Position numbers and translations under genes: made by a program
Notes under the pieces: generated by a model
Seen by the model: the letters and a program-made list of their open reading frames with translations, nothing else
Database searches by the model: none
What the model was told of the DNA's origin: nothing
Assembly: GCA_021799495.1 (NCBI GenBank)
Contig: JAJZAI010000025.1
Location: 1-45,846, forward strand
Direction: 5' to 3'
Length of the DNA: 45,846 bases
From: Deltaproteobacteria bacterium
GTDB lineage: Bacteria > Desulfobacterota > Binatia > Binatales > Binataceae
Shown: piece by piece, positions 17,688 through 28,205 of the stretch
Position numbering within the stretch: the first letter of the stretch is position 1
How the letters are laid out: every line of letters starts with the position of its first letter

Positions 17688-18370
17688 TTTTTCGCCTTCT
17701 TTCGCGACGTTGACGAAGCGGAAATGGCGGAATCGGGCGTGACAATTCTCAGGCTCTGCCACAGGTACCACGACGCCGCCGAACGAAAAGGCCGCCAGCG
17801 CTCGCCGAGTTCGCGCAATTCTCCCGGCGTCGGCGCTTTCGGCATCCCGTAAAGCCGGCCGGCCGCGTTGCGCACGCCAAGGTCGCCGACCGGCAAGACG
17901 TCGGGGCGCAGCAGATTGAACATCAGGAACATTTCGGCGGTCCATCGGCCGATACCGTTGACGGCGGTGAGATGTTCGATGATCTCCTCGTCGTCCATCT
18001 TTGGAAAGCGATGAAAATTGATCGATCCGTCGCGGACGTGTCCGGCGAGATCGCGCAGGTAGGCGATTTTGCCGCGCGAGAGCCCGGCGGCGCGCAAAGT
18101 CTCGTCGCTGGCGGCAAGCACTTGCGCGGGCGTGGGAAAACGATCGCCGCCGGCCGCGCGAACGAAGCGGGCGAGAATCGCGGCCGCGGCGGCGCCCGCC
18201 AGTTGCTGAAAAATTATCGCGCGGACCAGCGCGGGAAAGCGTTCGCGGCGATGGACAAACTTGATCGGGCCGATCTCGCCGATGACGCGCGCGAGCGCGG
18301 GATCGGCGCGCGCGAGATGGCGGCGGGCGGCGGCGTCATAGGGCGGCGAAGCGGGTTGCGGCATCCTCAT
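17684..18370 (-). CDS. DNA-3-methyladenine glycosylase (AlkA-type HhH-GPD)
   Basis: This base-excision enzyme removes alkylated purines. The 228-residue product has the HhH-GPD layout: helical start, FPALVRAIIFQQLAG, the helix-hairpin-helix LTAVNGIGRWTAEMFLMF, and LPVGDLGVRNA, in which the Asp is the catalytic residue. W-R-P-F-R-S-A-A-S-W-Y-L-W near the C-terminus is typical of AlkA-type proteins. The N-terminal TATA-like domain of E. coli AlkA is absent, as in many short members. ATG 18370 follows AGGAGCC. An in-frame extension to 18460 lies mostly inside the upstream gene. It sits 13 nt after a peptide-binding protein gene and overlaps the next gene, so it is co-transcribed with transport genes of unrelated function. 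Confidence 0.9.
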   Translation of the reverse strand: MRMPQPASPPYDAAARRHLARADPALARVIGEIGPIKFVHRRERFPALVRAIIFQQLAGAAAAAILARFVRAAGGDRFPTPAQVLAASDETLRAAGLSRGKIAYLRDLAGHVRDGSINFHRFPKMDDEEIIEHLTAVNGIGRWTAEMFLMFNLLRPDVLPVGDLGVRNAAGRLYGMPKAPTPGELRELGERWRPFRSAASWYLWQSLRIVTPDSAISASSTSRKKAKK

Positions 18371-18383
18371 TGGCTCCTGACCT

Positions 18384-20015
18384 TCATTGTGGCTTCGGAT
18401 GCGGCGAAAGCCAGACGCGATCGAGTCGCGTCGGCCGCATCGGATTAAGCGCGAGCCCATGCACCCATGGCTGGCGGATTTGCCAGGTCACCGGAAAATA
18501 CAGAAATACCCATGGCGCGTCGGCCACCGCGATACGCTGCGCCTGGCGATAGAGCGCGAAGCGGCGGACCGGATCGGCGAGCGGTTTCGCTTGGGCCAGC
18601 AGCGCGTCGAAGCGCGGATCATAGAACCACGAATCGTTGTTGGCGCCCCATTGCGCGCGCGAGAGCAGCACGTCGAGGAAATTGGCGGGGTCGGGAAAAT
18701 CAGCCTCCCATCCGGAGAAAAACAGCGGCACGGTGTTGGGTTGCCGAATCGCGTCGAGCAGGGGGGCGAAGCCGACCGGCTTCAATTTCAACTGAACGCC
18801 GACGAGCGCGAGATCCTGCTGCACGGATTGGGCGAGGACCATCATCGTCTGATCGGCGGGCAGCCAGACCGTCGCCGTGAAGCCGTGCGGATAGCCGGCC
18901 TGTTCGAGCAGCGCGCGGGCGCGCGCGGGATCGTAGGGATAGCCCCGCAAATCCGGATCGTAACCTGGGAGCGAGGGCGGCAGGACGCCGTTGGCGGGGA
19001 TGCCGCGGCCGTTGATCACGGCGACCAGCTTGCGCTTGTCGATCGCGTAGTTCATCGCGCGGCGGACGCGCACGTCGGTGAACGGCGGCATCTGGCAGTT
19101 CATCCCGAGGTAGCGCGTGGTCATCGTCACGATGCGCATCGTGAGCGCCTTCAGCCGCGGAGTTTTGATCACGTAGGGGAAAACGGCGGGCGGAATCGCG
19201 GAAAGATCGATCGCGCCGGTCTCGAAGCGGAACCATTGCAAATCTTCGTTTACGCCGATCGCTTCGACCACGCCGTCGAGCCTCGGAACGCCTTTCACGA
19301 AATAGTCGGGATTGCGCACGAGGACGATTCGCTGTCCGCCGATCCATTGGCGCAGCATGAACGGCCCGCTGCCGACCACGTGGCGCGAGAAATCTTCGCC
19401 ATAGCGCGCGACCACTTCGCGCGGCACGGCGGCCGCGAACGGCATCGCGAGCTTGTGCGGAAAAATCGGGTCCGGCGCGCTCAGGCGAAAGACGATGGTC
19501 CACGGATCGGGCGTTTCAATTCCCGCGACCGATTTCGCGCGGCCCGCGACGAAATCCGCCGCGCCCACGATTCCGCGGTAGTATTCCATCCCTTTCGAGC
19601 GGGTCTTCGGATCGAGCACGCGCTCGATCGCGTATTTGAAATCGGCGCTGGCGACGGCGCGGCCGTTGCTGAAGCGCACGCCGCGGCGGAGATGGAAAGT
19701 GAAGACGGTCGAGTCGGGCGACGCGGTCCACGAGGCCGCGATATCGGGAACGAGATCGACGCCGGAATCGCTGTAACGAATCAGCGTGTCGAAGATCATC
19801 TGCTCGAACATCCAGGAATCGACGTCGTAACCGGCGGCGGGATCGAGCGTGGGAATGTCGTCGAGGCTGGCCAGATGGAGCACCTGCGCGCCGGGCGGAA
19901 AAACTGGCGCGGGCGAACCGGCGCGGCAGGCCGGAAAAAAGATCGCAAGGGCCAGCGCGGCGACGGCGGCGCGGGCGCGCATCGGACGGGCGGTGGATTC
20001 AACGTGCGAATTCAT
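18384..20015 (-). CDS. ABC transporter substrate-binding lipoprotein (SBP_bac_5, peptide/opine type)
   Basis: This extracytoplasmic binding protein of the DppA/OppA family is 543 residues. The signal segment AAVAALALAIFFPAC ends in a lipobox-like Cys, so it is probably membrane-anchored. Family blocks include LDPAAGYDVDSWMFEQMIFDTL, LVPDIAASW, FTFHLRRGVRFSNG, ADFKYAIERVLDP, VGSGPFMLRQW, LVRNPDYFVKG, VRRAMNYAIDKRKLV, NGVLPPSLPGYDPDL and YDPARARALLEQAGYP. Substrates of the family are oligopeptides, dipeptides, nickel or sugars, and these features do not decide among them. It starts 4 nt after the DppC-type permease stop, with both permeases immediately upstream. No ATPase gene is in the window. 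Confidence 0.93.
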   Translation of the reverse strand: MNSHVESTARPMRARAAVAALALAIFFPACRAGSPAPVFPPGAQVLHLASLDDIPTLDPAAGYDVDSWMFEQMIFDTLIRYSDSGVDLVPDIAASWTASPDSTVFTFHLRRGVRFSNGRAVASADFKYAIERVLDPKTRSKGMEYYRGIVGAADFVAGRAKSVAGIETPDPWTIVFRLSAPDPIFPHKLAMPFAAAVPREVVARYGEDFSRHVVGSGPFMLRQWIGGQRIVLVRNPDYFVKGVPRLDGVVEAIGVNEDLQWFRFETGAIDLSAIPPAVFPYVIKTPRLKALTMRIVTMTTRYLGMNCQMPPFTDVRVRRAMNYAIDKRKLVAVINGRGIPANGVLPPSLPGYDPDLRGYPYDPARARALLEQAGYPHGFTATVWLPADQTMMVLAQSVQQDLALVGVQLKLKPVGFAPLLDAIRQPNTVPLFFSGWEADFPDPANFLDVLLSRAQWGANNDSWFYDPRFDALLAQAKPLADPVRRFALYRQAQRIAVADAPWVFLYFPVTWQIRQPWVHGLALNPMRPTRLDRVWLSPHPKPQ

Positions 20016-20019
20016 CGGT

Positions 20020-20844
20020 TCAGCGGGTCGATGCGTCGCGCCGGCGGCGGCGCAAATAGCCGTGCCCGAGCAGATTGAAGCCCATGACCGCGTAGAGGAT
20101 CGCGAGTCCGGGAAAAATCGCGAGCCAGGGCGCGGTGCGGAAGTAGGCCGTGGATTCCTCGATCATCCGGCCCCAGCTTGGCGTCGGCGGCGGCACGCCG
20201 AGCGTGAGAAAAGAGAGGCCGGCGTCGAGCAGCAGCGTGCCCGACACGCCCAGCGCGGCCATCACGACAATTATCGGCATCACGTTGGGCGCTACGTGCC
20301 GGACAATCAGACGCGTGCGCGTGGCGCCGAGCGCGCGCGCGGCGAGCACGAAATCGCGCCGCGAAATGGACAGCGCCTCGGCGCGGACGACGCGCGCGAC
20401 CTGCGTCCATGAGACCAGTCCGATAACGAGCAGCACCGTCAGCAGGCCGGGTTGGAGGACGGTGACCAGCGCCATCGCGAGCAGCAACGCGGGCATCGTG
20501 AGCATCACGTCGGTGAAGCGCATCAGGAGCGAATCGACGGCGCCGCCGAGAAAGCCGGCGGCGAGTCCGATGGCGACGCCGATCGCGAGCGTGATAGCCA
20601 TAGCGGCGACGCCGACAATAAGCGAGATGCGCGCGCCATAGATGATGCGCGAGAGGACGTCGCGGCCGAGCTGATCGGCGCCGAGCGGAAAGGCGCGCGA
20701 GGGCGGCCACGGATCGCCGAAGCTGGCCGCGACGGCGCGGGCCGGATCGTGCGGCGCGAGCAGCGGCGCGAAAATCGCGACGACCGCCAGTCCCAGCACC
20801 ATCACGGCGCCGGCGGTCTCCATGAAATTGAGCCTGGGCTTCAT
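20020..20844 (-). CDS. ABC transporter permease, DppC type
   Basis: The 274-residue inner-membrane permease has an N-terminal TM helix (AGAVMVLGLAVVAIFAPLLAPHDP), the DppC-type block FPLGADQLGRDVLSRIIYGARISL, and four or five further helices. The EAA loop reads LAARALGATRTRLIVRHVAPN, which docks onto the ATPase. The start at ATG 20844 (MKPRLNF) is 16 nt after the DppB stop. Earlier in-frame codons would overlap that gene, and there is no strong ribosome-binding site. It forms the channel together with the DppB-type subunit encoded upstream. Confidence 0.92.
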   Translation of the reverse strand: MKPRLNFMETAGAVMVLGLAVVAIFAPLLAPHDPARAVAASFGDPWPPSRAFPLGADQLGRDVLSRIIYGARISLIVGVAAMAITLAIGVAIGLAAGFLGGAVDSLLMRFTDVMLTMPALLLAMALVTVLQPGLLTVLLVIGLVSWTQVARVVRAEALSISRRDFVLAARALGATRTRLIVRHVAPNVMPIIVVMAALGVSGTLLLDAGLSFLTLGVPPPTPSWGRMIEESTAYFRTAPWLAIFPGLAILYAVMGFNLLGHGYLRRRRRDASTR

Positions 20845-20860
20845 TTTGACGCAGCCGCGT

Positions 20861-21793
20861 TCAGTCCCGGCTCGCGCCGAGCTCGATCCGCGGATCGAGC
20901 CACGCGTAAAGGAGATCAACCAAAAGATTGGCGGCGACCACCAGCGCGGCGGAGAACAGCACCGTGCCCATGATCAGCGGGAGATCGAGATTGAAGACCG
21001 CCTCGAACGCGAGCCGGCCGAGTCCGGGCCAGTTGAAAACGGTTTCGGTCAGAACGACGCCGGAGAGCAATCCGGCGAAATCGAGGCCGGCGATCGTGAC
21101 CAGCGGCAGAATCGCGTTGGGCATCGCGTGGCGCAAAATCGCGGCGCGGCGCGACAGGCCCTTGCCTATCGCCGTGCGGACGTAGTCCTGATCGAGTGCT
21201 TCGGCAAGGCTGGCGTGCAGAATGCGCGAATAATAGGCGGCCGATCCGAGCGCGAGCGTGAGCGTGGGCAACACGAGGCTGAGCGGTCCGTCGAAGCCGC
21301 CCAGCGGAAACCATCGCAGGTACAGTCCGCCGCCGATCAGCAACAGCGTGCCGAGCCAGAACACCGGCATCGAGACCAGCATCAATGCGGCGACCAGCAG
21401 CCAGTTGTCGAGCGCGCGATCGCGATAGGCGGCGGCGAGCGCGCCGGCCGCGACGCCGAGCAGCAGCGAGAGGGCGATCGCGGTGGCGGCGAGGAGCGCG
21501 GTGGCGGGGAAACGGCTCAGGATAAGGCCGGTCACCGCTTCGCGCCGGATATAGGAGCGTCCGAGGTCGCCGTGCAGGGCGCGATCGACGTAATGCGCGT
21601 ACTGGATGTAGAGCGGCTGATCGAGGCCAAGTTGGCGGCGGATGACCGCGAGCGTTTGCGGATCGGCCTTGGCGCCGGCGACCGCGACGGCGGGATCGGC
21701 GGGCATGACGTAGGCGATCGTGAACGTGATGAGCGAAGCGCCAGCCAGAACGATCAGGCCGAAAAAGATGCGGCGGACGACGTAGGCAAGCAT
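20861..21793 (-). CDS. ABC transporter permease, DppB type
   Basis: The 310-residue inner-membrane permease begins MLAYVVRRIFFGLIVLAGAS, the classic DppB start. A periplasmic loop with IRRQLGLDQPLYIQYAHYV and LHGDLGRSYIRREAV follows, then five TM helices. The EAA motif reads YVRTAIGKGLSRRAAILRHA. ATG 21793 is preceded by GGGAGGATC. This is the first of three transport genes (B, C, binding protein). The usual dppD and dppF ATPase genes do not follow. Confidence 0.93.
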   Translation of the reverse strand: MLAYVVRRIFFGLIVLAGASLITFTIAYVMPADPAVAVAGAKADPQTLAVIRRQLGLDQPLYIQYAHYVDRALHGDLGRSYIRREAVTGLILSRFPATALLAATAIALSLLLGVAAGALAAAYRDRALDNWLLVAALMLVSMPVFWLGTLLLIGGGLYLRWFPLGGFDGPLSLVLPTLTLALGSAAYYSRILHASLAEALDQDYVRTAIGKGLSRRAAILRHAMPNAILPLVTIAGLDFAGLLSGVVLTETVFNWPGLGRLAFEAVFNLDLPLIMGTVLFSAALVVAANLLVDLLYAWLDPRIELGASRD

Positions 21794-21811
21794 CGCCGCG
21801 ATCCTCCCGAG

Positions 21812-22078
21812 CTAGGCGTCGAGCAACCCGCGCGCATCGAGAATATGCGCGAGATGGAGCTCGGCGCGGGCGCGACGGCGCGCGGCGGCGCCGGAACGAT
21901 CGCGTGGAGCGGAGCGGAGAACGGCGCGTTCAGCATCGGACAGTTCGGCGAGCGCCGAATCCATCGCGGCGAGGACCGCGGCGTCCGCGGAGCCGATCGC
22001 GCCGCGATCGCGCGCGCCGCTGAGCGCCGCATGATGGGCGAGGAACGCGGTCAGCGATGAGTAGGCGCGCGGCGTCAT
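21812..22078 (-). CDS. Small Ala/Arg-rich hypothetical protein
   Basis: The 88-residue, mostly helical, charged protein starts at ATG 22078, which overlaps the stop of the VIT-type transporter gene (ATGA). The coupling and codon use argue that it is translated, but no motif or family is recognised. It is followed after 18 nt by the DppB-type permease gene. Confidence 0.5.
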   Translation of the reverse strand: MTPRAYSSLTAFLAHHAALSGARDRGAIGSADAAVLAAMDSALAELSDAERAVLRSAPRDRSGAAARRRARAELHLAHILDARGLLDA

Positions 22079-22806
22079 CCGGCGGAAGCCGCTCCGATCG
22101 GCGAGATTAAAAGGCCCACCAGGTAGCCGATCGCGGCGGCGCCGAGCGCGATCGCGAGAAAGCGCAAGCCGGCCGCTGTCGGCGAACGCTCGCCCGCGAG
22201 AACGCCTTCGAAGACATAGCCGACGGCGAACAGCACGATCGCGGTCATCGCGATTCCAGCGATCAGTCCGTAGCGCACGGAGGCGATCAATACGAAGGGC
22301 AGCAGCGGCGCCAGCGCGCCGGCTAAAAACGCCGCGCCCATCAGCAGCCCGTCGAGCGCAGGATTGCCGAGGGTCGAACCGGAAAGCCCGTAGAGCTTTT
22401 GTTCGGCGGTGGAAAAAAGCGCGTCGGGCGCGTGGCTCAGGAGTTTGACGACGCGATAGCCCGCCTCGCGCGAGAGTCCTTCCTTGCCGAGCGCGGCGAG
22501 CAGCTCCTCCTGAACGATATATGGCTGGCGCTCGGATTCGCGGCGCACCCGCTCGAGCTCATTGCGCATCACCTGGGTTTCGGCGCGCGTGCCGAGGTAC
22601 GCGCCGGCGCCCATCGAGAGCGCGCCGGCGGCGGTCGAGGCGAGGGCGGCGAGTATGACCTGCGACCGTCCCGAGAGCGCGCCGCTCAGGCCCGCGAGCA
22701 CGCCTGCGGTGGTCAGCACGCCGTCCTGGATGCCGAAGACGATTTCGCGGACGCTGCCGAGCCGCTCGAAGGCGCGGCGTTTTTCTTCAGGTTTGAAAGA
22801 GGCCAC
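22075..22806 (-). CDS. VIT1/CCC1-family iron/manganese transporter
   Basis: The 243-residue protein matches the VIT family, which exports Fe2+ or Mn2+ from the cytosol. It has REIVFGIQDGVLTTAGVLAGLSGA in TM1, AGALSMGAGAYLGTRAE in TM2, then a cytoplasmic helical region with many Glu residues (metal-binding in VIT1), then three C-terminal TM helices with AGIAMTAIVLFAVGY. GTG 22806 lies 5 nt after the peroxiredoxin stop, so the two are probably coupled. Pairing iron efflux with peroxide removal makes sense as a response limiting Fenton chemistry. That functional link is inference. Confidence 0.87.
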   Translation of the reverse strand: MASFKPEEKRRAFERLGSVREIVFGIQDGVLTTAGVLAGLSGALSGRSQVILAALASTAAGALSMGAGAYLGTRAETQVMRNELERVRRESERQPYIVQEELLAALGKEGLSREAGYRVVKLLSHAPDALFSTAEQKLYGLSGSTLGNPALDGLLMGAAFLAGALAPLLPFVLIASVRYGLIAGIAMTAIVLFAVGYVFEGVLAGERSPTAAGLRFLAIALGAAAIGYLVGLLISPIGAASAG

Positions 22807-22811
22807 GCGAA

Positions 22812-23339
22812 TCAGAATTTATGGTCGGCCGGGCCGAATTCCGCGCCGGGCTCCCAATCGGCCGGACAGAGGCGGCCGGTACGGATCGCGCGCACGATCC
22901 GCAAAGTTTCGCTGACGCTGCGGCCGACGTTGATCGGGCTGGCGACGCAGTAGGCGACGGTCCGCGCGCGATCGAGCACGAACGTCGCGCGCATCGCGAC
23001 CTGTTCTTTGTCGTCGAATACGCCGTAAGCACGCGCCAGGCGTCCGCCGGCGTCGGCGAGAAGGGGATAGCTGACGCCGCCGAGCTCGACGGCCCATCGG
23101 CGATGCGATTCGGCGTCGTCGGCGCTGACGCCGACGATGCTCGTGTGCTCGGTCTTGAAGGCCGGTTGCGCCTTGTGAAAGCCGACCACTTCGGTCGGGC
23201 AGATGAAGGAGAAATCGCGCGGATAGAAGAACAGCACCACCATCTCCGAACGGATGCCGTCGAGACTGAGATGGCTCAGCTTGCCGTCGAAGGCGCACGG
23301 CAGATCGAAAGGCGGCGCGGGATCGCCGGGCTTCAGCAT
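22812..23339 (-). CDS. 2-Cys peroxiredoxin (AhpC/TSA family)
   Basis: This thiol peroxidase reduces H2O2 and organic peroxides. The 175-residue product has the peroxidatic Cys47 in FYPRDFSFICPTE. SIVGVSADDAESHRRW and YPLLADAGGRLARAYGVF follow. Resolving Cys158 lies in GRLCPADWEPG. The TFVLDRARTVAY strand shows the thioredoxin fold. ATG 23339 gives MLKPGDPAPPFDLP, the usual start of the family. It heads the leftward series with the VIT transporter next. The reductant partner is not in the window. Confidence 0.93.
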   Translation of the reverse strand: MLKPGDPAPPFDLPCAFDGKLSHLSLDGIRSEMVVLFFYPRDFSFICPTEVVGFHKAQPAFKTEHTSIVGVSADDAESHRRWAVELGGVSYPLLADAGGRLARAYGVFDDKEQVAMRATFVLDRARTVAYCVASPINVGRSVSETLRIVRAIRTGRLCPADWEPGAEFGPADHKF

Positions 23340-23379
23340 GACAGCGCCTGATTGGTCACGGGGATCATGTATAGCGGAT

Positions 23380-23395
23380 TTTCGCGCGCGCGAAA
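23380..23395. terminator. Perfect GC-core palindrome between the SIMPL and peroxiredoxin genes
   Basis: TTTCGCGCGCGCGAAA is a perfect 16-bp palindrome immediately past the SIMPL stop and upstream of the peroxiredoxin start. It may act as a hairpin separating the two units or as a protein-binding site. A TATACA sequence (minus strand, near 23370) could be a -10 box for the peroxiredoxin series. Confidence 0.35.
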
Positions 23396-23396
23396 T

Positions 23397-24128
23397 CTAT
23401 TGAATCTCGTAGGTTATCGAAACCGTCGCCGGCACGCTGATTTGTCCCGGCTGGATGGGCGTCTCGGCGCCCGCCGACATCGCCATCGCGCGCATCATCA
23501 CGGGCCGCGGCCCGATTTGGCTTTGCGTGGTCGCGGTGACGATTGGGCCGAGCTTGACGCCGAGAGCGTTCGCCAGAGCCTGCGCCTGGGCCTGGGCGTC
23601 GCGGGCGGCGCGGCCGATGGCTTCGCCGCGGGCGCGGGTTTCGTCGCGCAAGTTGAAGTCGAGCGAATTGATCCGGTTGGCGCCGGCGCCGATCGCCGTG
23701 TCGATCAGCGGCCCGACGAGATCGAGCGAGCCGGTTTCCACCGTGATCGAATTTTCGGCGCGGTAGCCGACGACGGCCGGCCGCGCGTTTGGATTCGTCT
23801 CATTGGCGTATTCGGGATAGAGCGAATAGCCGCCGGTCCAGATTTTACCTTTGTCGCCGAGCCTGGCTTTGAGCGCGTCGGCGACTTTCTGCGCGAGCCG
23901 ACCGTTGCGGCCTGCGGCTTCCGCGGCGGTCGCGGCATGCGTTTCGATCGCGAGACTGAGCGTCGCGTAATCGGGAGCGGCCTGCGCCTCGCCGGAGCCG
24001 CTGACGCTAATCGTGCGGCGCGGCGGCGCGCCCGCATCGTCGGCGGCGCGAACCGCGCCCGGCGCGGCGAGCGTTATCGCCAGAGCGAGCAGCAGCGGAA
24101 TCGGCCGAAAGCGTCTGATCGGTATCAT
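23397..24128 (-). CDS. SIMPL-domain (DUF541) periplasmic protein
   Basis: The 243-residue protein has a signal peptide (FRPIPLLLALAITLAAPGAV, cleavage near V-R-A-A). It then has the DUF541/SIMPL pattern: TISVSGSGEAQAAPDYATLS at the mature N-terminus, VADALKARLGDKGKIWTGGY, a YRAENSITVET strand, and ARDAQAQAQALANALGVKLG before the C-terminal VSITYEIQ. These oligomeric periplasmic or outer-membrane-associated proteins have loosely defined roles, including stress tolerance. The gene is divergent from proS and appears monocistronic. Confidence 0.88.
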   Translation of the reverse strand: MIPIRRFRPIPLLLALAITLAAPGAVRAADDAGAPPRRTISVSGSGEAQAAPDYATLSLAIETHAATAAEAAGRNGRLAQKVADALKARLGDKGKIWTGGYSLYPEYANETNPNARPAVVGYRAENSITVETGSLDLVGPLIDTAIGAGANRINSLDFNLRDETRARGEAIGRAARDAQAQAQALANALGVKLGPIVTATTQSQIGPRPVMMRAMAMSAGAETPIQPGQISVPATVSITYEIQ

Positions 24129-24295
24129 CTGAACTCTCCGTGGCGTGCGGATTCCCGACCGCCGTTTCGATTGAATCCGCCGCTCGCGGGCGCGTCAAGG
24201 AGCGGGACTGGCGCCGGGCGGGCGGGACGATGCGCCCGCGCCCGTATCCGTATAAGATGCGGCGTAATCAGAACGAGGGCTGACGCCGCATACGC

Positions 24296-25759
24296 ATGGC
24301 CGAGAAGCAGGACGAAAAGAAAATCACGCCGCGGAGCGAGGACTTCGCGAGCTGGTACAACGATATCGTGCTCCGCGCGGAGCTGGCCGACTATTCGCCG
24401 GTACGCGGATGCATAGTGTTCCGGCCCGACGGCTTCGCGATCTGGGAGGCGCTGCGCGACGAGCTTGACCGGCGCATTCGGAAGACTGGCGCCCGCAACG
24501 CCTATTTCCCCGTGTTCATTCCGCGCAGCTTTCTGCAAAAAGAGGCCCAGCATGTCGAAGGCTTCGCTCCCGAGGTCGCGGTTGTAACGCACGGCGGCGG
24601 CAAAGAGTTGGAGGAACCGCTGATCGTGCGGCCGACCTCCGAGACGATCATCAACCACATGTTCGCGCAGTGGATCCATTCGCATCGCGATTTGCCGCTG
24701 ATGATTAACCAATGGTGCAACGTCGTGCGCTGGGAGATGCGCACGCGGATTTTCCTGCGCACGGCGGAATTCCTGTGGCAAGAGGGCCATACCGCGCACG
24801 CCACGCGCGAGGAGGCCGAGCGCGAAACGCTCACGATGCTCGAGGTTTACCGCAACTTCGCCGAGGAGTTTCTGGCGATTCCGATCGCGGCGGGGCGCAA
24901 GAGCGCGGCCGAGCGTTTCCCCGGCGCCGAGGAGACCTACACGATCGAATCGTTGATGGGCGACGGACGGGCGCTGCAATGCGGCACCTCGCATTTCCTC
25001 GGCCAGAATTTCGCGCGCGCTTTCGAAATCCGCTTCCTCGACGAAAACAACCAGATGGTCCATCCGTGGCAGACCAGTTGGGGCGTATCGACCCGGCTGC
25101 TCGGAGCGATCATCATGACCCACGGCGACGATCAGGGGCTGCGGTTGCCGCCGGCGGTCGCATCGACGCAGGCGGTGATCGTGCCGATTTGGCGCAAGGC
25201 CGACGATCGCGACGCGGTGCTGACGGCCGCGCGCGCGGCGCTGGCGCAGCTCGAGCAGGCGAATATCCGGGTGCGACTCGACGAGCGCGAGGGCGTCACG
25301 CCCGGCTTCAAGTACAACGATTGGGAGATGCGCGGCGTGCCGCTGCGCATCGAAATCGGTCCGCGCGACGTCGCGGCCGGCGAGGCGGTGATGGCGCGGC
25401 GGGATATCGCGGGCGCGGCGGGAAAGTCAAAAGCGTCACTGGAGGGAATCGCGGTACATGTGAAGTCGTTGCTTGCGGAAATCCAGAAAAATCTGCTGGC
25501 GCAGGCGCGGAGCGCGATGACCGCGAACACGCATCAGGTGGACAACTACGTGCGGTTACAGGAACAGATGGCGGGCGTGGGCGGCGGCGGATTCGCCGAC
25601 ATCTACTGGTGCGGCCGCGCCGAGTGCGAAACGAAAATTCGCGAGGAGACGCGCGCGACCTGCCGCGCGATACCGCTCAACCAGTCGGTCCCGGCCGGGC
25701 GATGCGTCGTCTGCGGCGAGCCGGCGCCGGAACGCTCCCTCTTCGCGAAAGCGTATTAA
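24296..25759 (+). CDS. proS: Prolyl-tRNA synthetase, archaeal/eukaryal type
   Basis: This class II synthetase charges tRNA-Pro. The 487-residue protein lacks the internal editing (INS) domain of the long bacterial ProS and instead has the short type-3 layout. It begins with ITPRSEDFASWYNDIVLRAEL. Catalytic segments include LIVRPTSETIINHMFAQWI and INQWCNVVRWEMRTRIFLRT (motif 2), and HPWQTSWGVSTRLLGAIIMT with HGDDQGLRLPP (motif 3 region). The anticodon-binding domain follows. The C-terminal zinc-binding domain has Cys pairs WCGRAEC and CVVC, ending LFAKAY. The start ATG 24296 has only a distant AGGG. It is a single gene, convergent with trpS. Confidence 0.96.
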   Translation: MAEKQDEKKITPRSEDFASWYNDIVLRAELADYSPVRGCIVFRPDGFAIWEALRDELDRRIRKTGARNAYFPVFIPRSFLQKEAQHVEGFAPEVAVVTHGGGKELEEPLIVRPTSETIINHMFAQWIHSHRDLPLMINQWCNVVRWEMRTRIFLRTAEFLWQEGHTAHATREEAERETLTMLEVYRNFAEEFLAIPIAAGRKSAAERFPGAEETYTIESLMGDGRALQCGTSHFLGQNFARAFEIRFLDENNQMVHPWQTSWGVSTRLLGAIIMTHGDDQGLRLPPAVASTQAVIVPIWRKADDRDAVLTAARAALAQLEQANIRVRLDEREGVTPGFKYNDWEMRGVPLRIEIGPRDVAAGEAVMARRDIAGAAGKSKASLEGIAVHVKSLLAEIQKNLLAQARSAMTANTHQVDNYVRLQEQMAGVGGGGFADIYWCGRAECETKIREETRATCRAIPLNQSVPAGRCVVCGEPAPERSLFAKAY

Positions 25760-25805
25760 CGACGCGACGACGGACCGACTATTAAGTAGTTTTGCTGGGC
25801 GCACT

Positions 25806-27700
<1,895 letters not shown>

Positions 27701-27850
27701 CGGTTTGGACTTTTTCGCGCTTGCGGCGTTCCGGCAATAGTATCGCAAGCGTGGGCCGCGGCGAAGCGCGCCTTGCCACAGCCATCCCGTGGGGCTAATC
27801 CTGCGGATGCGGGATCGCCGCCAGCGCGAAACGGGGCGATCGGGCCGGCA

Positions 27851-28205
27851 ATGGCGACACGAAAATATTTTCCGCGATGGTTGCCGCCGACGCCGGAGCA
27901 GGGCGCCGCGCTGCGGCGAATCCGTCGCCGCCAGCGGGCCGTTACCGCCTGGTGGATCGCGCTGATCCCGGCAAGCTGGATCGTTATTATCGCCACGCGA
28001 TTCGGACGCGCTGTTCGTCCCCTTGACGATTTTCTGGATTGCATTTGGGGTCGAATTCACCCGCCGGATAGTCGAGACGCGATGTCCGCGATGCGGCGAG
28101 GATTTTTGCCGGAAAACCGGATCGCCGTACATCTACGCGCTTTTCAATCGGCAATGCGAGAACTGCGGCTTGTCTTTGACGCCGGACGGAACCAATAGAA
28201 CGTGA
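27851..28205 (+). pseudogene. Frameshifted small membrane protein with C-terminal zinc ribbon
   Basis: Two adjacent frames together make one sensible protein. Frame A (ATG 27851) reads MATRKYFPRW then a hydrophobic helix, AWWIALIPASWIVIIATRF. Near 27998-28010 the sense moves to the +1 frame (continuing to TGA 28203-28205). That frame carries DALFVPLTIFWIAFGVEF (second helix) and a zinc ribbon (CPRCGEDFC about 20 residues before CENC). Frame A beyond this point becomes an unnatural Arg-rich tail. The second frame's stop overlaps the next gene's GTG start as GTGA, supporting it as the native C-terminus. The intact product would be about 118 residues with two TM helices. A one-base insertion, a two-base deletion, a sequencing error or programmed frameshifting could explain it. 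Family unknown. Confidence 0.6.

Noticed and set aside
18387-20078. 563-codon plus-strand frame opposite the peptide-binding protein gene
   Set aside because: It is a shadow of a well-supported gene with all family motifs in the opposite strand. No ribosome-binding site or motif supports it.
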